A stretch of DNA of 64,000 nt from Dipetalonema caudispina. Taxonomy: Eukaryota > Nematoda > Chromadorea > Rhabditida > Onchocercidae. The position numbers were made by a program, and so were the translations under genes. Below, in pieces: positions 51,672 through 63,898 of this stretch; position 1 is the first letter of the stretch, and each line of letters starts with the position of its first letter. Under the pieces are notes generated by a model, which had not been told where the DNA came from, did no database searches, and worked only from the letters and a program-made list of their open reading frames with translations. The stretch covers positions 1 to 64,000 of the forward strand of contig JABVXV010000227.1 of NCBI GenBank assembly GCA_013365325.1. The letters are read 5' to 3'.

Positions 51672-53575
51672 TCACCTCAATAATGGCCTTCTAGGTAATT
51701 CTGCAACACGAAACTGTGCCTCTTCAATAACTGTTAACAAATTTTCCCCATCAAGTTCATCGAGAAGAAGCAAAACAGCTGATAAAATTCGTTCCATTCG
51801 TTTTTTCTGGAAAACTAGACTTTGTTGTCGTTCGAAATAACATAAAATGAGAAAAAAAGTTCACAGAAATCATTCCAGTATTACGAAAAGCTTTGGATTT
51901 ACTGAACAATTGCAAATCATTACCTTATCTTCCGGTATTTGTCTCTGAGGCTCAACAAATACAGCGCCAGTTGATTCATCATCAAATTCTGCCAATTCAT
52001 CACCATCTACCATCGGTGAAAGTTGAGGTGGTTCTAACGGTTCTGCCTGGATGTAAAGCCATAAATGACCTTATAAATTAAGAATCGCCGCTGTACTGAT
52101 TCCACAATTTAAACAAGATTTAACATAAAATTCACAAGGTTGAGATAAAATACATAAAGTAAATTGTATAAATCTCTAACGATATGACACTTATAAGGTG
52201 GAAAATCGAAATAAAGGGAAATAAACAAGAAAGTAACTGCAAAAAAAAATTTTTTTTTAAGGATTACCTGCTTTAAGAGCAACTGTCTGTTCCTCAACAC
52301 TTGGCGGACTTGCTCGTTCTCTTCCCTTTCGTATGCACGACTTTCGCGTTGACTGGTTATTGAAGCGATTTCTTCATATGGTACTGGTTCACAATCAGCG
52401 TGATGTTCCGGCGGTTTATCTCCAATTATTTCACCATCGTAAACTATTATAGATGCCTGAGCTCCAGGTCCACTTCTCCGTTTTGCCCGCAGACATCTAT
52501 TGCATCGATAATACTCTTTGCGTCCATCCACGGAACTTTTCATATACGCATACTGCCGGATTTCTTTTGTTTTATCATCCATCACTGTCAGCAAAGAAGC
52601 ATTGTAACGACTCGATAGGGCACGCTGCATTATCGTGAAACCTTTCAACACGCCCATTTTCCTCCTTAATAAGACCGTTCCTATCAAGTAAATAAAAAAA
52701 AACTGCAAGCTTAGACTAATTTAATACACTTTTGTGTGCAAATATGAAAACTTTGTTAAAAAAAGCTTACTTCCTTTCCTGTTCGTCATTTGATTCCGCA
52801 TTTCTATTCTGCAAACAGAAGCACAAATAAAAATTTGAGAATTAGGAAGTATTTCGTTAAAAAAGAAAGATTTACATAAATTATAGAATGAAATGAAGCG
52901 AGGGATTCAAAACATGATAAGCAGAATAAAGTTTATCAGAGAGAAAAAAGAGAAAGCAAAAATTATACTACTGAAAGTGATGAAATACAAAAAACTTACA
53001 ATATGTCTTAGACGTCGCGACAGCGTGGGAGCCGAAATTTCAAGTCCTAATTGGTCTTTTACAAGGCGACATACTTCATTTAGAGATTTAATTTCACCAT
53101 TTAGATATTTCAATAATAAACCATCATATATAAGTCTGCAACAGTATTAAAAGCCTGAAGTCAGATTATTTTGAAGAAGCGATTCTTACTTATACAGTGA
53201 AATAATCTATTGAATTACTTTTGTTCCTGCGATCCAAAAACGATCCCATGTCCATCCTCCAGGAATGATTCCGAATAATTATTTCGTGGATTACTGAAAA
53301 TATCATGCTTTCACAACGTATCACATTTATTACTTAACGTCGAACGCCAACCATTTGTACTTTGACAGAAATGAAGTTATTTCGAAGCAAAAAAAAAGAA
53401 AATACTTAAATGGCACTGGTAGAAAGAGCAGAAATCGCTGGCATTGAAGATAGAAATAATACAATGGAATATTGTGTAGAAAAGAAGTAACTTACATATG
53501 TTCTTCATCATCTACGTTCACCTCGGAAGTAACCGACTCTTCATCGTCTTTTTTTATCCTTTCAGTATTGATCAT
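51672..53575 (-). CDS. Cys/His zinc-motif (FLYWCH-like) protein, 6 exons
   Basis: Exons on the minus strand: 53575-53496, 53135-53000, 52808-52771, 52664-52268, 52046-51924 and 51806-51672 (TGA). Phases agree throughout, giving 302 aa. The N-terminus is acidic (residues 1-27). Residues 33-72 (YLNGEIKSLNEVCRLV, then PTLSRRLRHI) look helical, possibly a helix-turn-helix. Residues 139-176 carry C139-x2-C142, then H172-H173-x2-C176, after YYR, which resembles FLYWCH/MULE-type zinc modules. A charged coiled-coil-like stretch follows (about 185-215), then an acidic Pro-rich region and a Leu-rich C-terminal helix (ILSAVLLLLDEL). A nuclear or DNA-binding role is inferred. The acceptor of exon 4 (TTATTAAG) is weak, but the better TTGATAG nearby breaks the frame. 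A CCAG acceptor 14 nt before the ATG may receive a spliced leader. It is probably nematode-specific. Confidence 0.75.
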
Positions 53576-53748
53576 ATTTGCTTATTTGTCTGGAATTTAC
53601 ATACAATTCGATACAGTTTTAAGAGAATATAAAAGAGAAACCAAATAACGACGAAAGATGACCAATTTGTTAAATTAATTTCAAAATAAATGGAGCTACA
53701 ATTATTGCTAACAAACATATAAGAATTTTATGCATCCATTGAAAGATA

Positions 53749-53780
<32 letters not shown>

Positions 53781-55935
53781 GAAAGACCAGAAAAGCAAAA
53801 TAACAACTGATGAGTGAAAAAATGACAAATTAACATATTATGTACATCCTAATTAGTAACATATTCCAGGTAAAGAATTATGAAAAAATCAATTATTTAA
53901 AAGTTGCCGGAATCCGGAATTCAAAAAATAACGGAAAACCGTCTCTTATGACCCAGCTATCCAACATATTACACAAGTACAGTATACGGAAGAGTATTGT
54001 AAGATGCAGAATGCTTAATGCAGCTATAAATTGTTTATATTTTATTTCTGATCATTTATTATCAATAATAATTCTTTCTATTGTATCCCTCTCTCTCTCT
54101 CTAAGAGATATTATTGAGACAATCTAAACTTTCCTTCACGATATGTTATAATTTCAAGAGTTATTAGATTTGATACGCTAATTTGTTGTTAAATTGGTAC
54201 TCGAAGGTTCGTTAGTTCCTTTATTACTTTAAAACAAAATTGAATAATTTAATTCCTTTAATCTCAAGCTTTAATGATTAAAAATAAACAAATTAATAGA
54301 GGAAAAATTACGAAAAAGGTATTGTTTATAAATGCATAAAAATATGATATTTAATTAATTACGCTTACAACAAAAATATCAATAAGAAAGATAAAAGATT
54401 AAAATAAAACTATTCCAACATTATTCCTAATTTTTCAACAAAATACTACTTTTTATTCCTTGAAATTTGCTAAAAGAAATTAGCTAAAAGTAATTGCAAA
54501 AGATTGCAATTATTTGTAGGTATTCAATTATAGATGATGAAAAGGTAACATTCCATTGGAATGTTTAAAAAAATCTTCAACAATTTAATATGACGTCAAA
54601 TTTTTTTTTTGTTTAATAATGATAATAATTACATCGATACATGAATTGATGGAAGAGATGAGAATAAAGAAAAAAAAAGTTCTGTTTTTTTTTTTTGTTT
54701 ATAAAAAATTTTTCATTTTTTTTTTTTTTTTTTTTTTTAGCAATCTCACCGATCATTGTTATGTTGAAAAAATTGAAAAGGTCTGATAAGTTCAATGGTT
54801 TGACAATTTAAACGATCATTTAATTACAGTTTGTCGAAAAAAAAAAATTAAAAGATAGTCAAAACCTGCTTTTAACATTGATTCTTTTGCAAAATGACTG
54901 ATTATTTTGCATGTTTTAAATGGTTTACCCATTTAACTGACTTATTTTCTTTGCATGTTGTTAATATTTTTTTACCTATCATATGGTCTTTTTTCTCTCT
55001 CTCTCTCTTTTTTTTTTACCCCCTTCTCATCTTATTTCTAATATTATTAGAATTTAATAATTATAATATGATTAATTAGATTACAAAAATTTTCTTTTAT
55101 AGTTCAAGCATAACTTAATATTAGATAGTTATAATTTCAAGAGCAAATTTTTAATAAGAATTAGATAAAATTTGAGAAGAATTAAGTTAAATTAATGATG
55201 AATTAAATGGAAACATAGAAAAGTAAGTGATGTCTAACAATCTAATTCATAACTTGCAGTTTATCAAAGAAATAAAAAAAAAAAAAAAAAAAGGAAGTGA
55301 TAAGCAATTTTTGAACTGATAACAATGAAGCTTTCCTAGTTGCAAAGTAAATAAGATGATAATGAAAAGGTGTATTTTTCATTTAAAGTGATATTTGATT
55401 AATTTTACAGCACATTTTATCCATATTACCCATTTCTGTATAATAACATCAATTATTCGCAATATTTATAAGATTTTGATTAGTTAGCTTTAATTTCAAT
55501 CAGATTAGCTTCATTATTGATGATTGTATTGATTGAATTGATTGAGTCATTATTGTGGTTTAAAATGCAAGCATTATCAGTATTAACCAATCAGTTCACG
55601 TTGTATTTGTTAACAATGAATCAATTGTACGTCATATATGACGTACGCATGATATCAACGCATAATATCGTATGCTATTCAATTGAATAACTCATTAATT
55701 GTTTCAAAGTTTGTTGTCATTTACAAATTGATGTATTAGTTTTAATTTTTATAATTCAATTGAAAGTATTCTTGTGATTTGGTTAAAGATTTTGGAAGAT
55801 ATGTTTAATCTTCTTTCAATGTTTTGATATAATCGAATCAATTTCAAATCCTATATCACAACATATGATATCTGAATATTTAAATTTTGCAATAACGAAT
55901 CTTTCAGTATTGAATTACTAATGCTTTGTTTTAGA
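53576..55935. promoter_or_regulatory. Divergent intergenic region between two genes
   Basis: 2.36 kb between the zinc-motif gene (-) and the MFS transporter gene (+), so it should hold both promoters. It includes an A tract (53750-53779), T tracts, a CT run (54089-54102) and the palindrome at 55627. Short open frames at 53840-54127 and 54894-55079 have no splice or family support. Confidence 0.5.
55627..55646. promoter_or_regulatory. Perfect 20-bp palindrome with CRE-like half sites
   Basis: GTACGTCATATATGACGTAC is fully self-complementary and holds two inverted TGACGT half sites around TATA. TGACGT is the core of bZIP (CREB/ATF) sites. It lies 290 bp upstream of the MFS start codon. Function is inferred from position and motif only. 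Confidence 0.5.
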
Positions 55936-58900
55936 ATGCCAAGATCACTGATTGATAATGAAGCAAACTTATCGGGTGGAATCGATCGTTTTATCGTCTT
56001 CAATCGTTACACAATATTTTTATGCCTAACCTATGAACTTGTTATAGTATCACAGGTTGGCAATGTTATTTATATGATATTTGCTGGTTAGTCCCTTCAC
56101 TTATCATTTCTATAAGTTTAAAAAAAAAAAAAAAAAAGATACATTAAATTACTAAAAAGTTTAAAAGAAATGATGCATTAAATTATTAACGAAAAGTTCT
56201 CTTAAAACTATTAAAAATGAGAAAGTTCAATGGATTTTATTTGAATAATTACAATACTTTCGTTCATTTCTTTCTTTTCAATTTTCTTCTTTTTATTCTG
56301 AAATATCAAATTTATAAGCAATTGTAAACTTGAAAAGAAAAAACTTAAAGTAATCAAATAAAATTGAAAACGAAGAAAAAGAAGAAATTAATTGAAAGTA
56401 GAGTAGATTTTTGTTCAAATGATTTAATCTAAATTCTTTTTTTTTTTCAATTTTTCAACTAAGTATAAATTTTGTATTTCAAAAAAAAAAAGGAGAAAAT
56501 TGAAAATAGAAGAAAAGACGAAAGTATTGTAGATATCATCATGCGGAAATGTTGGATAGAATGTAATAAAATACATTTCAAATGAAGAAGATTCGAAATG
56601 TAAAATTTAAATTTTAAACAGTACTTATATATTGTAGCAGCGTCACCTGATATTATTGGATGTGGTACGACAATTTTTAATGAAAGTATGGGACAACATG
56701 AAGCATGCGAACAGTATGAAATTATAACAAAATTTGAAAATCATTCTTGCAAACCAATTCTCAAATATCAATTTCGATCTGTTGGTGTTGAAGTATGTAT
56801 TTTAATTCAATTACTTGAAAGTTTCATTTAAAATTCGACGAATTGTACGCATTTAAAGATGTTTTTTCCCTTCATAAAAGCAAACAATAACAATAAAAAT
56901 TTGATTTAAAATTCTTTCATTTCAACAATAAAATATAGTAATTTTATAAAGAATTTGAACATTTGTTTAAAATTTCATGAAAAATCTCAAATTTTGAAAT
57001 AATTCTTAAGAATTTACATATTATTTATTTGAATAGTTCAGAAAAATAAATGTTCGCATTTCTTTTTCATTCTTTACAGTGGGGTTATTTCTGCAGTGAA
57101 ACAGTAAAAGTGAAAAATTTGGTATCATTTCAAATGTTTGGTACGATACTTGGCGGTATTCTCTTTGGGCAATTTTCCGATTTGTTTGGACGTCGAAAGG
57201 TATGCAAAATTTTGATTAATAATTTGTAGAAAAGTAACGATCGATTCGTTAATTAAAAAAAGTAAATGGAATGAACTAATCACAGAAGTGTTAAATTTTA
57301 GCTTAAAGTATAAAATAAAAAACAATAAAAATTCTAAAATTTTGGCTTAAGATAAGAATTGGATTACATCAATAACATATGTTAATTGTAATATTAACAT
57401 TTTGCTTCCTTCATTTCACTCTTCTTCTCTCAATTTTCATCATTTTTCTTTCAACAACTTTTTCACTGTCAAAAAAATTTGATACTAATTTGCTAAAGCT
57501 TAGAAATGAAGAAAAAAAAAACCTTTAAAATATAATTATATTACAGTTATTTTGTAAAATACAAAAATTAAGCCAGTTTGTTAAATTGTCCAAATTTATC
57601 AATTTATTTAACGACTTATTCATTTATTTATTTAAATTTTCAATAATTTTTCAACAATTTCAAATGCTTTTTCAGACATTGATCATATGCATAGCAATGA
57701 CAGCTTTATCCGGTATACTGTCATCATTTGCCACCAATCTTATCATCTTTGCAATTAGTCGTACTTTTGTCGGTTTCTTTGTTGGCGGCAATTCAATGTT
57801 ATTTTTAATATCTTTTTAAAAATTTCAAATTATTTAAAGAGTATAATTTATTGAATTATTCAAAATCGAATCTTCAAGCTGACAATTTTGATTTTACAAA
57901 TGCATTTACGAGAAAATATAAGATAATTGTTAAAACTGTTGTAAGATTTAAACAAATTCGGAATTCGGATTAGCAAAATAATCATTTATGTTTATTACTT
58001 AATAACTTGGGAATTGATTTGATAAGTGATAAATATGTAATGAATAACATGTAATAAAGGATTTAGATAAATTAGGATATTAATTCAGTGGTGCAAGTAA
58101 TCAATTAATCTCAGAAAATACCAAATTAAACGTCAGATAACATATCAAAATTAGGATTATAATAATGATAATTAAAAATTTCTCAATTAAATATAATTCG
58201 AATGATATGTAACGTCGTTTGCAGAGTAATGTACGTGTACGTGATCGAGAATATTCCAACAAATGCTCGAATTAAAGTGAACACGTTTGTCACTTGGTCA
58301 CCAAATTTTTTATTACTTTCTTTGGTAGCTTATTTTACGGGTTCTTGGGATCGACTTGCTATAGCAATCAATTTATTAGCTACACCATCACTTTTTTGCT
58401 TTATGTAAGTTTAATTTTTCTTTTCAATCTGAAATTTACTAAATTTTATTTTTTTTTTTTATTTCTTGAGAAATAAATTTCTTTTAATTTAAAAATTTTA
58501 ATTTTTGTCAAAATTTTTTTTTTCAATTTTTGAAAATAGTAAAAGTTAAATTTTTCAATTTTTTTTTTTTTTTTGAATTTTTTAAATGAGAAAAAATTTC
58601 ATTTTAGTTTCTTATATGAAAGTCCACGTTGGTTAATGCAAAAAGGTCGATTAAATGAAGCACAACAAATAATAATTGCAATGAATACTTGGGGACAAAG
58701 TGCTGAGAAAAAGCAATATCGTCATGAGGATGAAATGATGAATGTACTTGGAAATGATCATACTACGGTAACTAATAATGGAAATTTTAATTTAACATTT
58801 TAAATTATTACAATTAATTTTATCCCTTTTTATTTCTCGTAACGATTAAAAATAAAAAAGTTTTTTTTTCGTTCTTTTTTCAATAGCGTATAATAAATTT

Positions 58901-60893
58901 AACATTTTTAATTTGATAGTTGAAATATTTCATGCTTTTTTTTTTTCCTTTTAATAAATACTTCAATTTTCAATTTTTTTTTTTGTTTTCAGGCTAGTTA
59001 TGAACTATTACAACATAAACGATACTATTTTTATCATTTATTTTACTCGTGGAAATTACTTCGTTATAGCATTGTTCTCGCTTTTAGCTGGTAAAAAAAA
59101 GAATGAATTTTATTAAAAGATTAGAATAAAATATTGATGAAATTAGCAACAAATAATTGTTAAAATTAAACATTTTTATTTTAATTATACTATTAAAAAA
59201 AATTTGTACGACTTCATTGTATTTTTATTTGTAACAAAAATTAGAAATTTAAGTTCTATTTTTTTTAATTGTAATACTAAAATTATTTCAAAAATTTTTT
59301 AGTTTCACTAATGCTATCGCTTTTTATGGTTTATTGTTTAATCTGGAAAAAATTTCCGGATCATTATATATGAATACATCGATACTTGGAGCATTCCGTT
59401 ATGTATTGAATATTATACTAGCAACCATTGATCATACCTTCATTTCTGTTGGCCGGAAATTTGTACATACAATATCAATAATTATTTTTATTCTTAGTAT
59501 TGCATTTACTGTAGTACTGATCAAAACCGGTAAGTATCTTACCACAGTCTTTTTTTTAATTAATTAAAGTATTTTTTGAATTATTTAACACATTAAGTAA
59601 TTTTCTTTGATCAAAAAAGCATTTCAATCTATGGAGTTAAAGGGTTATACAAAGTAAACTAAATTTAGGTTTATATGCAAATGCTACTTCAGTAGGAGAT
59701 AGGTAACTTTATTTTTTTCAAAAAAAAACAAATATAAATTTCAAATTTTTGAATTGTTGTTTTACCAATAAACAAATCTTTAAATGTAAAGCTAATATTG
59801 CAATGGAAACACTTCGAAGAAATGTGCCAAATTTTATTGTTCGATGATTTATTGAAAAAATTAAATTCAAAATTAAATTAAAAGAATTTTTTTACTAATG
59901 TATTAAAACAATACAATGTAATAATTCATGTCTATGCTCAAAAAAAAAGTTCATAAATTTGACATATATTTTGACACTTAGCAAATAAATTCAAATTGAT
60001 AAGCAAGCAAACATTAAATAATTTATTCTTATCATATTTCATTAAAAATTATTCTTTCAATTTTTTCCTTTCTTTTCTGTTCAAATTCAATTTTATTCTA
60101 AACATTACAGAAAATGTTGCTTCAAATTTTATTTTTAGACCTTACTTTGTACTTCAAAGGACTTATTCGAATATTAACTTTAACTGGTATGGGTACAATT
60201 TCAATTTTATTCATCGTTAATACACTTTCCTGTGCCGAACTTTTTCCAACAGCTATTCGTAATTTAGCTGGCGCTAATGTTGCTACATGGAATCGAATTG
60301 GTTGCATTCTTGCACCACAACTGATTTATTTGGTATTTGTTTTCTAATTTTTATTAATATAATATTTCAGTATTGCTTTTATTGAAGTTAGTTCAAAATT
60401 TGATAGTAAAATTGCATGCAATGATTCGTGTTACGGTAGCAGTAGCATTTAATATTTTGCCAATTCTAATTTCCTATATTAAATGAATGATACTGTTAAT
60501 CATAATAATTGCATTAATGAAATTGAAACGAAATTTTTATATGTGCATATTAAACATTTTGAATTATGATATCAGATTAAATATCATATTTTTTCCTTTT
60601 TCTTATCAAATGATAAGAAAAAGGATTGATGATAGTTAATTACGATAATATAAGCTATCAATTATCTCTTTGCAATCATTTTCTTCTTTAGTAATAATAA
60701 TTGAAATTTCAGGGTGAAATTGACCAATCTTTACCGTATGTTGTTCTTATCATATTACTCACTATCGATGCTGTAACATTCCTAATATTTCTTCCGGAAA
60801 CAAAATTAAAACCACTTAAAGATCAAATGCCACCCAAAGAAAAGTTAATTTTGAGAAGTTGTAAAACAACGCGTACAGTGAGTATACCAAATG

Positions 60894-60925
<32 letters not shown>

Positions 60926-60949
60926 CATAGCTGTTTAATGAATAAATAA
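55936..60949 (+). CDS. Organic-cation-transporter-like MFS protein, 10 exons
   Basis: Exons: 55936-56086, 56638-56792, 57080-57199, 57676-57797, 58225-58404, 58608-58767, 58993-59090, 59303-59529, 60139-60332 and 60713-60949 (TAA). Phases agree at every junction. The product is 547 aa, the usual size of SLC22 transporters, with about 12 hydrophobic segments. TM1 is followed by a large loop (about 50-110) with cysteines and sequons (NES, NHS). The MFS signature GQFSDLFGRRK is at 132-142, ESPRWL at 247-252 before the central cytoplasmic loop, ELFPTAIRN at 438-446 and LPET at 496-499. All are hallmark SLC22 positions. The family moves organic cations, carnitine or anions across the plasma membrane, and the substrate cannot be read here. 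A GTTTTAG site one base before the ATG is an ideal spliced-leader acceptor. The C-terminus ends in an Asn-Asp repeat from a GATAAT microsatellite. Exon 9 has two acceptors 28 nt apart, and only the second keeps frame. Confidence 0.93.
60595..60624. repeat. Perfect palindrome, 14-bp arms, AA loop, intronic
   Basis: CCTTTTTCTTATCA (60595-60608) and its exact reverse complement (60611-60624) are separated by AA, within the last intron of the MFS gene (60333-60712). Confidence 0.95.
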
Positions 60950-60987
60950 GTGTTAAATGTAGTCATTTGATTATCTTAATAGTAAAT

Positions 60988-61103
60988 ATGATTGATTTAT
61001 GACAGAATTATTTGATGCAGGCATTGATAGATTTAACATATGATTGATTTATGACAGAATTATTTGATGTAGGCATTGATAGATTTAACATATGATTGAT
61101 GTG
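60988..61103. repeat. 52-bp tandem repeat, 2.2 copies
   Basis: The unit ATGATTGATTTATGACAGAA plus 32 more bases starts at 60988 and 61040, with a partial third at 61092. It lies just beyond the MFS stop codon, so it is probably in or near the 3'UTR. Confidence 0.95.
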
Positions 61104-62974
61104 TGCATATGATAAATTCACAAATAATTCCCGAAAAATTGTAAAATAAATAACTTCAATGAGTAATTTTCACAAAGGGAATTAAAAGTTAATTAAAAAC
61201 AGAAATATCTTTAATCACTAAAAATTGATGGTATATATTTCAAATGTTGGTTAGATGTTAAGAGAATTTTATATGTTGATAGCTTTAGTCAAATATTTGA
61301 TGAATAAAATAATTATATTTAATTAATAATATGTCCAATATTCATATTGTATATTATACTATCGATGTTTCCTATCATCTTCTAGAAGGTAATTAACAAA
61401 AAAATTATAATATATACATATAACTTCAATGTCAACGCCATAACGATACTCAATCAAAATTCATTTTTGATTTGATTAACTTTCAAATTATTGATTTAAT
61501 TTTTGCAACAATGGCTTGATTTAAATATTGCAAAAGTAAATAAATATTTTTGAAGATAGCTTTAAAAATCCTCGAAACATTTATTGTTGTATAAATGGAA
61601 TAATTAATAAAACATTAAACTATCGTCTATTATTTTCTGCCTTCGTTTCTTCATTAACATTAAAAGGGAAAATTTTTTTTCCCAATCATTTCAAAATCAA
61701 TTAGTAAATGGAGGAAGGTATAGTGATAAGTGGATCAAGCACAATTCTGTATGATTAGTTGAAGAAGAGAGTTAAAAATCGAAGCTAAGCTATATGACCT
61801 TTCGTAAGAATGATTAATTATCCCACAATTCAATACATTTCTTTCCATTCTTAATAAATCCTACAAATATCTGCCGAAAAAAAAAAAAGAAAAAAGTAAA
61901 ATATATTGTTATTCTTACTGCGAGTTAAAGATTTTTCGTTTTCTCGATTCTTTTTTTTTTTTTGTTAAATTATTAAAATTGAAACAAAAAAAAAAGATAA
62001 GAATCACTTAAATGTCTAATTCAAATTGCACTAACAGCAGCTGAATCAATTCAAAAAGGATGGATGTGATTTGAAATGATTAAATTATAAAATTATATCA
62101 GTTTAATTAAACTGAGATTTTGCTTATTTAGGCTGAGAATTAAATTACAATTTATTGCCAAATTTTCTGTTTTAAATTTGTAAAACTAAGAAAAATGATT
62201 TGATCCGTTCTTTTCCCTTCCTATTTGCAACTAACTTTAATGTTTAAATTGCAGTTGTCCGAGAAAAAAAGAGAAAAAAAAGACGGAAACTTTTGCATAA
62301 ATGATCTTAGCAAAACTGTTATCATATTTTAAATGAATTGCTGTAAATTTGTTTCATATCTCATCCTAAATTAACAGTCTCATTTTATTTAATGCGTAAA
62401 CTATCTCACTAATCATTTTAATTCATTTATCTTACTGTAAACTTTTCTGATATTGTACTTTTAAAAATGTCAATTACTGTAACTTCGAAGCATGACACGG
62501 TATTTGACTTAAAATTTATTCAAATAGAAAATTTAACTTCAAGTAAATCTTCAAATTAACTTCATTTCAATTTTTATATTTCTGCAAGTCAAAAATTAAT
62601 GAGTAATATAAACATTAAGAAAATAATACAGGACGCATTTTACGATGATACGTACGTATATGAACAAAAGTGAAAAAAAGTAGGAGATCAGAATTTAACA
62701 TATAATTGATTTATTTTTTAATCGATCAGAATGATTCAATGTTTGAATGATTTTGTTTTGTAAAAATGGTTCATTTCATAAATTGAAATCAATGTTAACA
62801 TTAGCCTTAATTTTTTTTTCTTTTTTTTTCATCGTAGAATGAAGTTGGAAGAAGATTTCGTCACATTTTAAATCGGAATAATAAAAATATCGGGGAAAGT
62901 TAAGTTAGTTGCAAACTTTGCATTGCACTATTTCCTTTAGGGAGAAGGAAATTATAATTTATTTTGCATCGCAA
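61104..62974. other. AT-rich intergenic sequence
   Basis: Contains AATAAA-like signals for the MFS transcript (for example near 61303), a 16-bp palindrome CAGTTTAATTAAACTG (about 62099-62114), and homopolymers. No exon was recognised. Confidence 0.5.
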
Positions 62975-63160
62975 TTATTTCAACTTTTTTGCAAAAAGTT
63001 CCACTATCTTGCTTCTCGAATATCCCAGCATATCAATTCCAGAATATCTCAGTGTATCCGGCTCAAAATCAATAAATAATATATCAAATTTCTTTTCATT
63101 ATGTAATATTACATTTCTAACAATCACTATTCCGGATAAAATTGGAGAAAAAGAAAAGAA
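62975..63160 (-). CDS. Candidate terminal exon of a gene off the right edge
   Basis: On the minus strand a TTTATTCAG acceptor is followed by 61 codons in phase 0, ending in TAA at 62977-62975. The peptide is natural in composition: SGIVIVRNVILHNEKKFD, then a second segment with FIDFEPDTLRYSGIDMLGYS and a basic end. The GYS segment faintly recalls a PAS domain, but the exon stops too early for the full fold, so no family is assigned. Upstream exons would lie beyond 63,161. Small open segments near 63,560-63,600 and 63,950-64,000 (-) are possible but unproven. The gene is partial in this window. Confidence 0.4.
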   Translation of the reverse strand, partial: FFSFSPILSGIVIVRNVILHNEKKFDILFIDFEPDTLRYSGIDMLGYSRSKIVELFAKKLK

Positions 63161-63785
63161 CTGAATAAACTTACTAAAACAAAGAATATAATTGAATTAA
63201 TTTTAATTTTAATTTTTCTTTTTTAAAAGTTAAATATTAACAATAATAATTGATAGAGAAGGAAAGATTGAATAAATGAATATGAGAATGATATCATTGA
63301 TAATATTTATCTTTTTTTTTTTTTTTTCTTTTTTTTTCGATCGGATAAAATTTGATAAATTCATTTATTATTGTAACTTTCTATTACTACTACTACTACT
63401 ACTACTACTGCTACTACAATAACAATTATATCATGTCGTTTGATCAATTAAATTAGAATTAAAAATGTTTCTGTTCAGTTACTTTTCGTTACTACTTCCT
63501 ACTATTGTACTTTCTGTTTTTTTTTTTTTTTTTTTTTTTTCTGTTTAACTAAATGATAATTGTTCAAACTTTTTCCGCTCCACCTGCTAAGTACTTTTTT
63601 CATTAATGCTGTAGTGTATAGTGTTATTCTAATCTTTTTTAGTTGTGAAAGTATTTTTTTTTTTTTTTTTTTTTTTTTTTGAATGTATACTTCCAAATGT
63701 TTGGTTGAATGATTTTAACTGTCTTCCATATTATATAAAGCCTTTCCTTCTCTTTCTTACTTTTAAATTTAAAACTTTTTTTTTT
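63161..63785. other. Low-complexity sequence at the right edge
   Basis: Contains T tracts (63311-63338, 63518-63540 and 63653-63680), a CTA trinucleotide run (about 63383-63415) and poly-Lys/Phe frames. It may be intronic to the candidate gene ending at 62,975. Confidence 0.5.
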
Positions 63786-63796
63786 CCCACTATTGG

Positions 63797-63898
63797 AAGA
63801 CGAGGAAGAAGAAGAAGAAGAAGAGGAGGAGTAGGAGGAGGAGGAGGAGGAGGAAGAGGAGGAGGAGGAGGAGGAAGAAGAGAAGGAGGAGAAGAGTA
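63797..63898. repeat. GAG/GAA purine-rich microsatellite
   Basis: About 100 bp of GAA, GAG and GGA triplets, strictly purine on the plus strand. It produces Gly/Arg and Ser/Leu-rich false frames on both strands. Confidence 0.95.

Noticed and set aside
51550..51840. 96-codon plus-strand frame
   Set aside because: Its second half is antisense to the last exon of the zinc-motif gene, and its first half is covered by the decayed region entry.
52109..52708. 199-codon minus-strand frame taken as a whole gene
   Set aside because: Its middle is exon 4 of the zinc-motif gene. Its two hydrophobic ends are intron sequence beyond the acceptor and the CAG|GTAATC donor.
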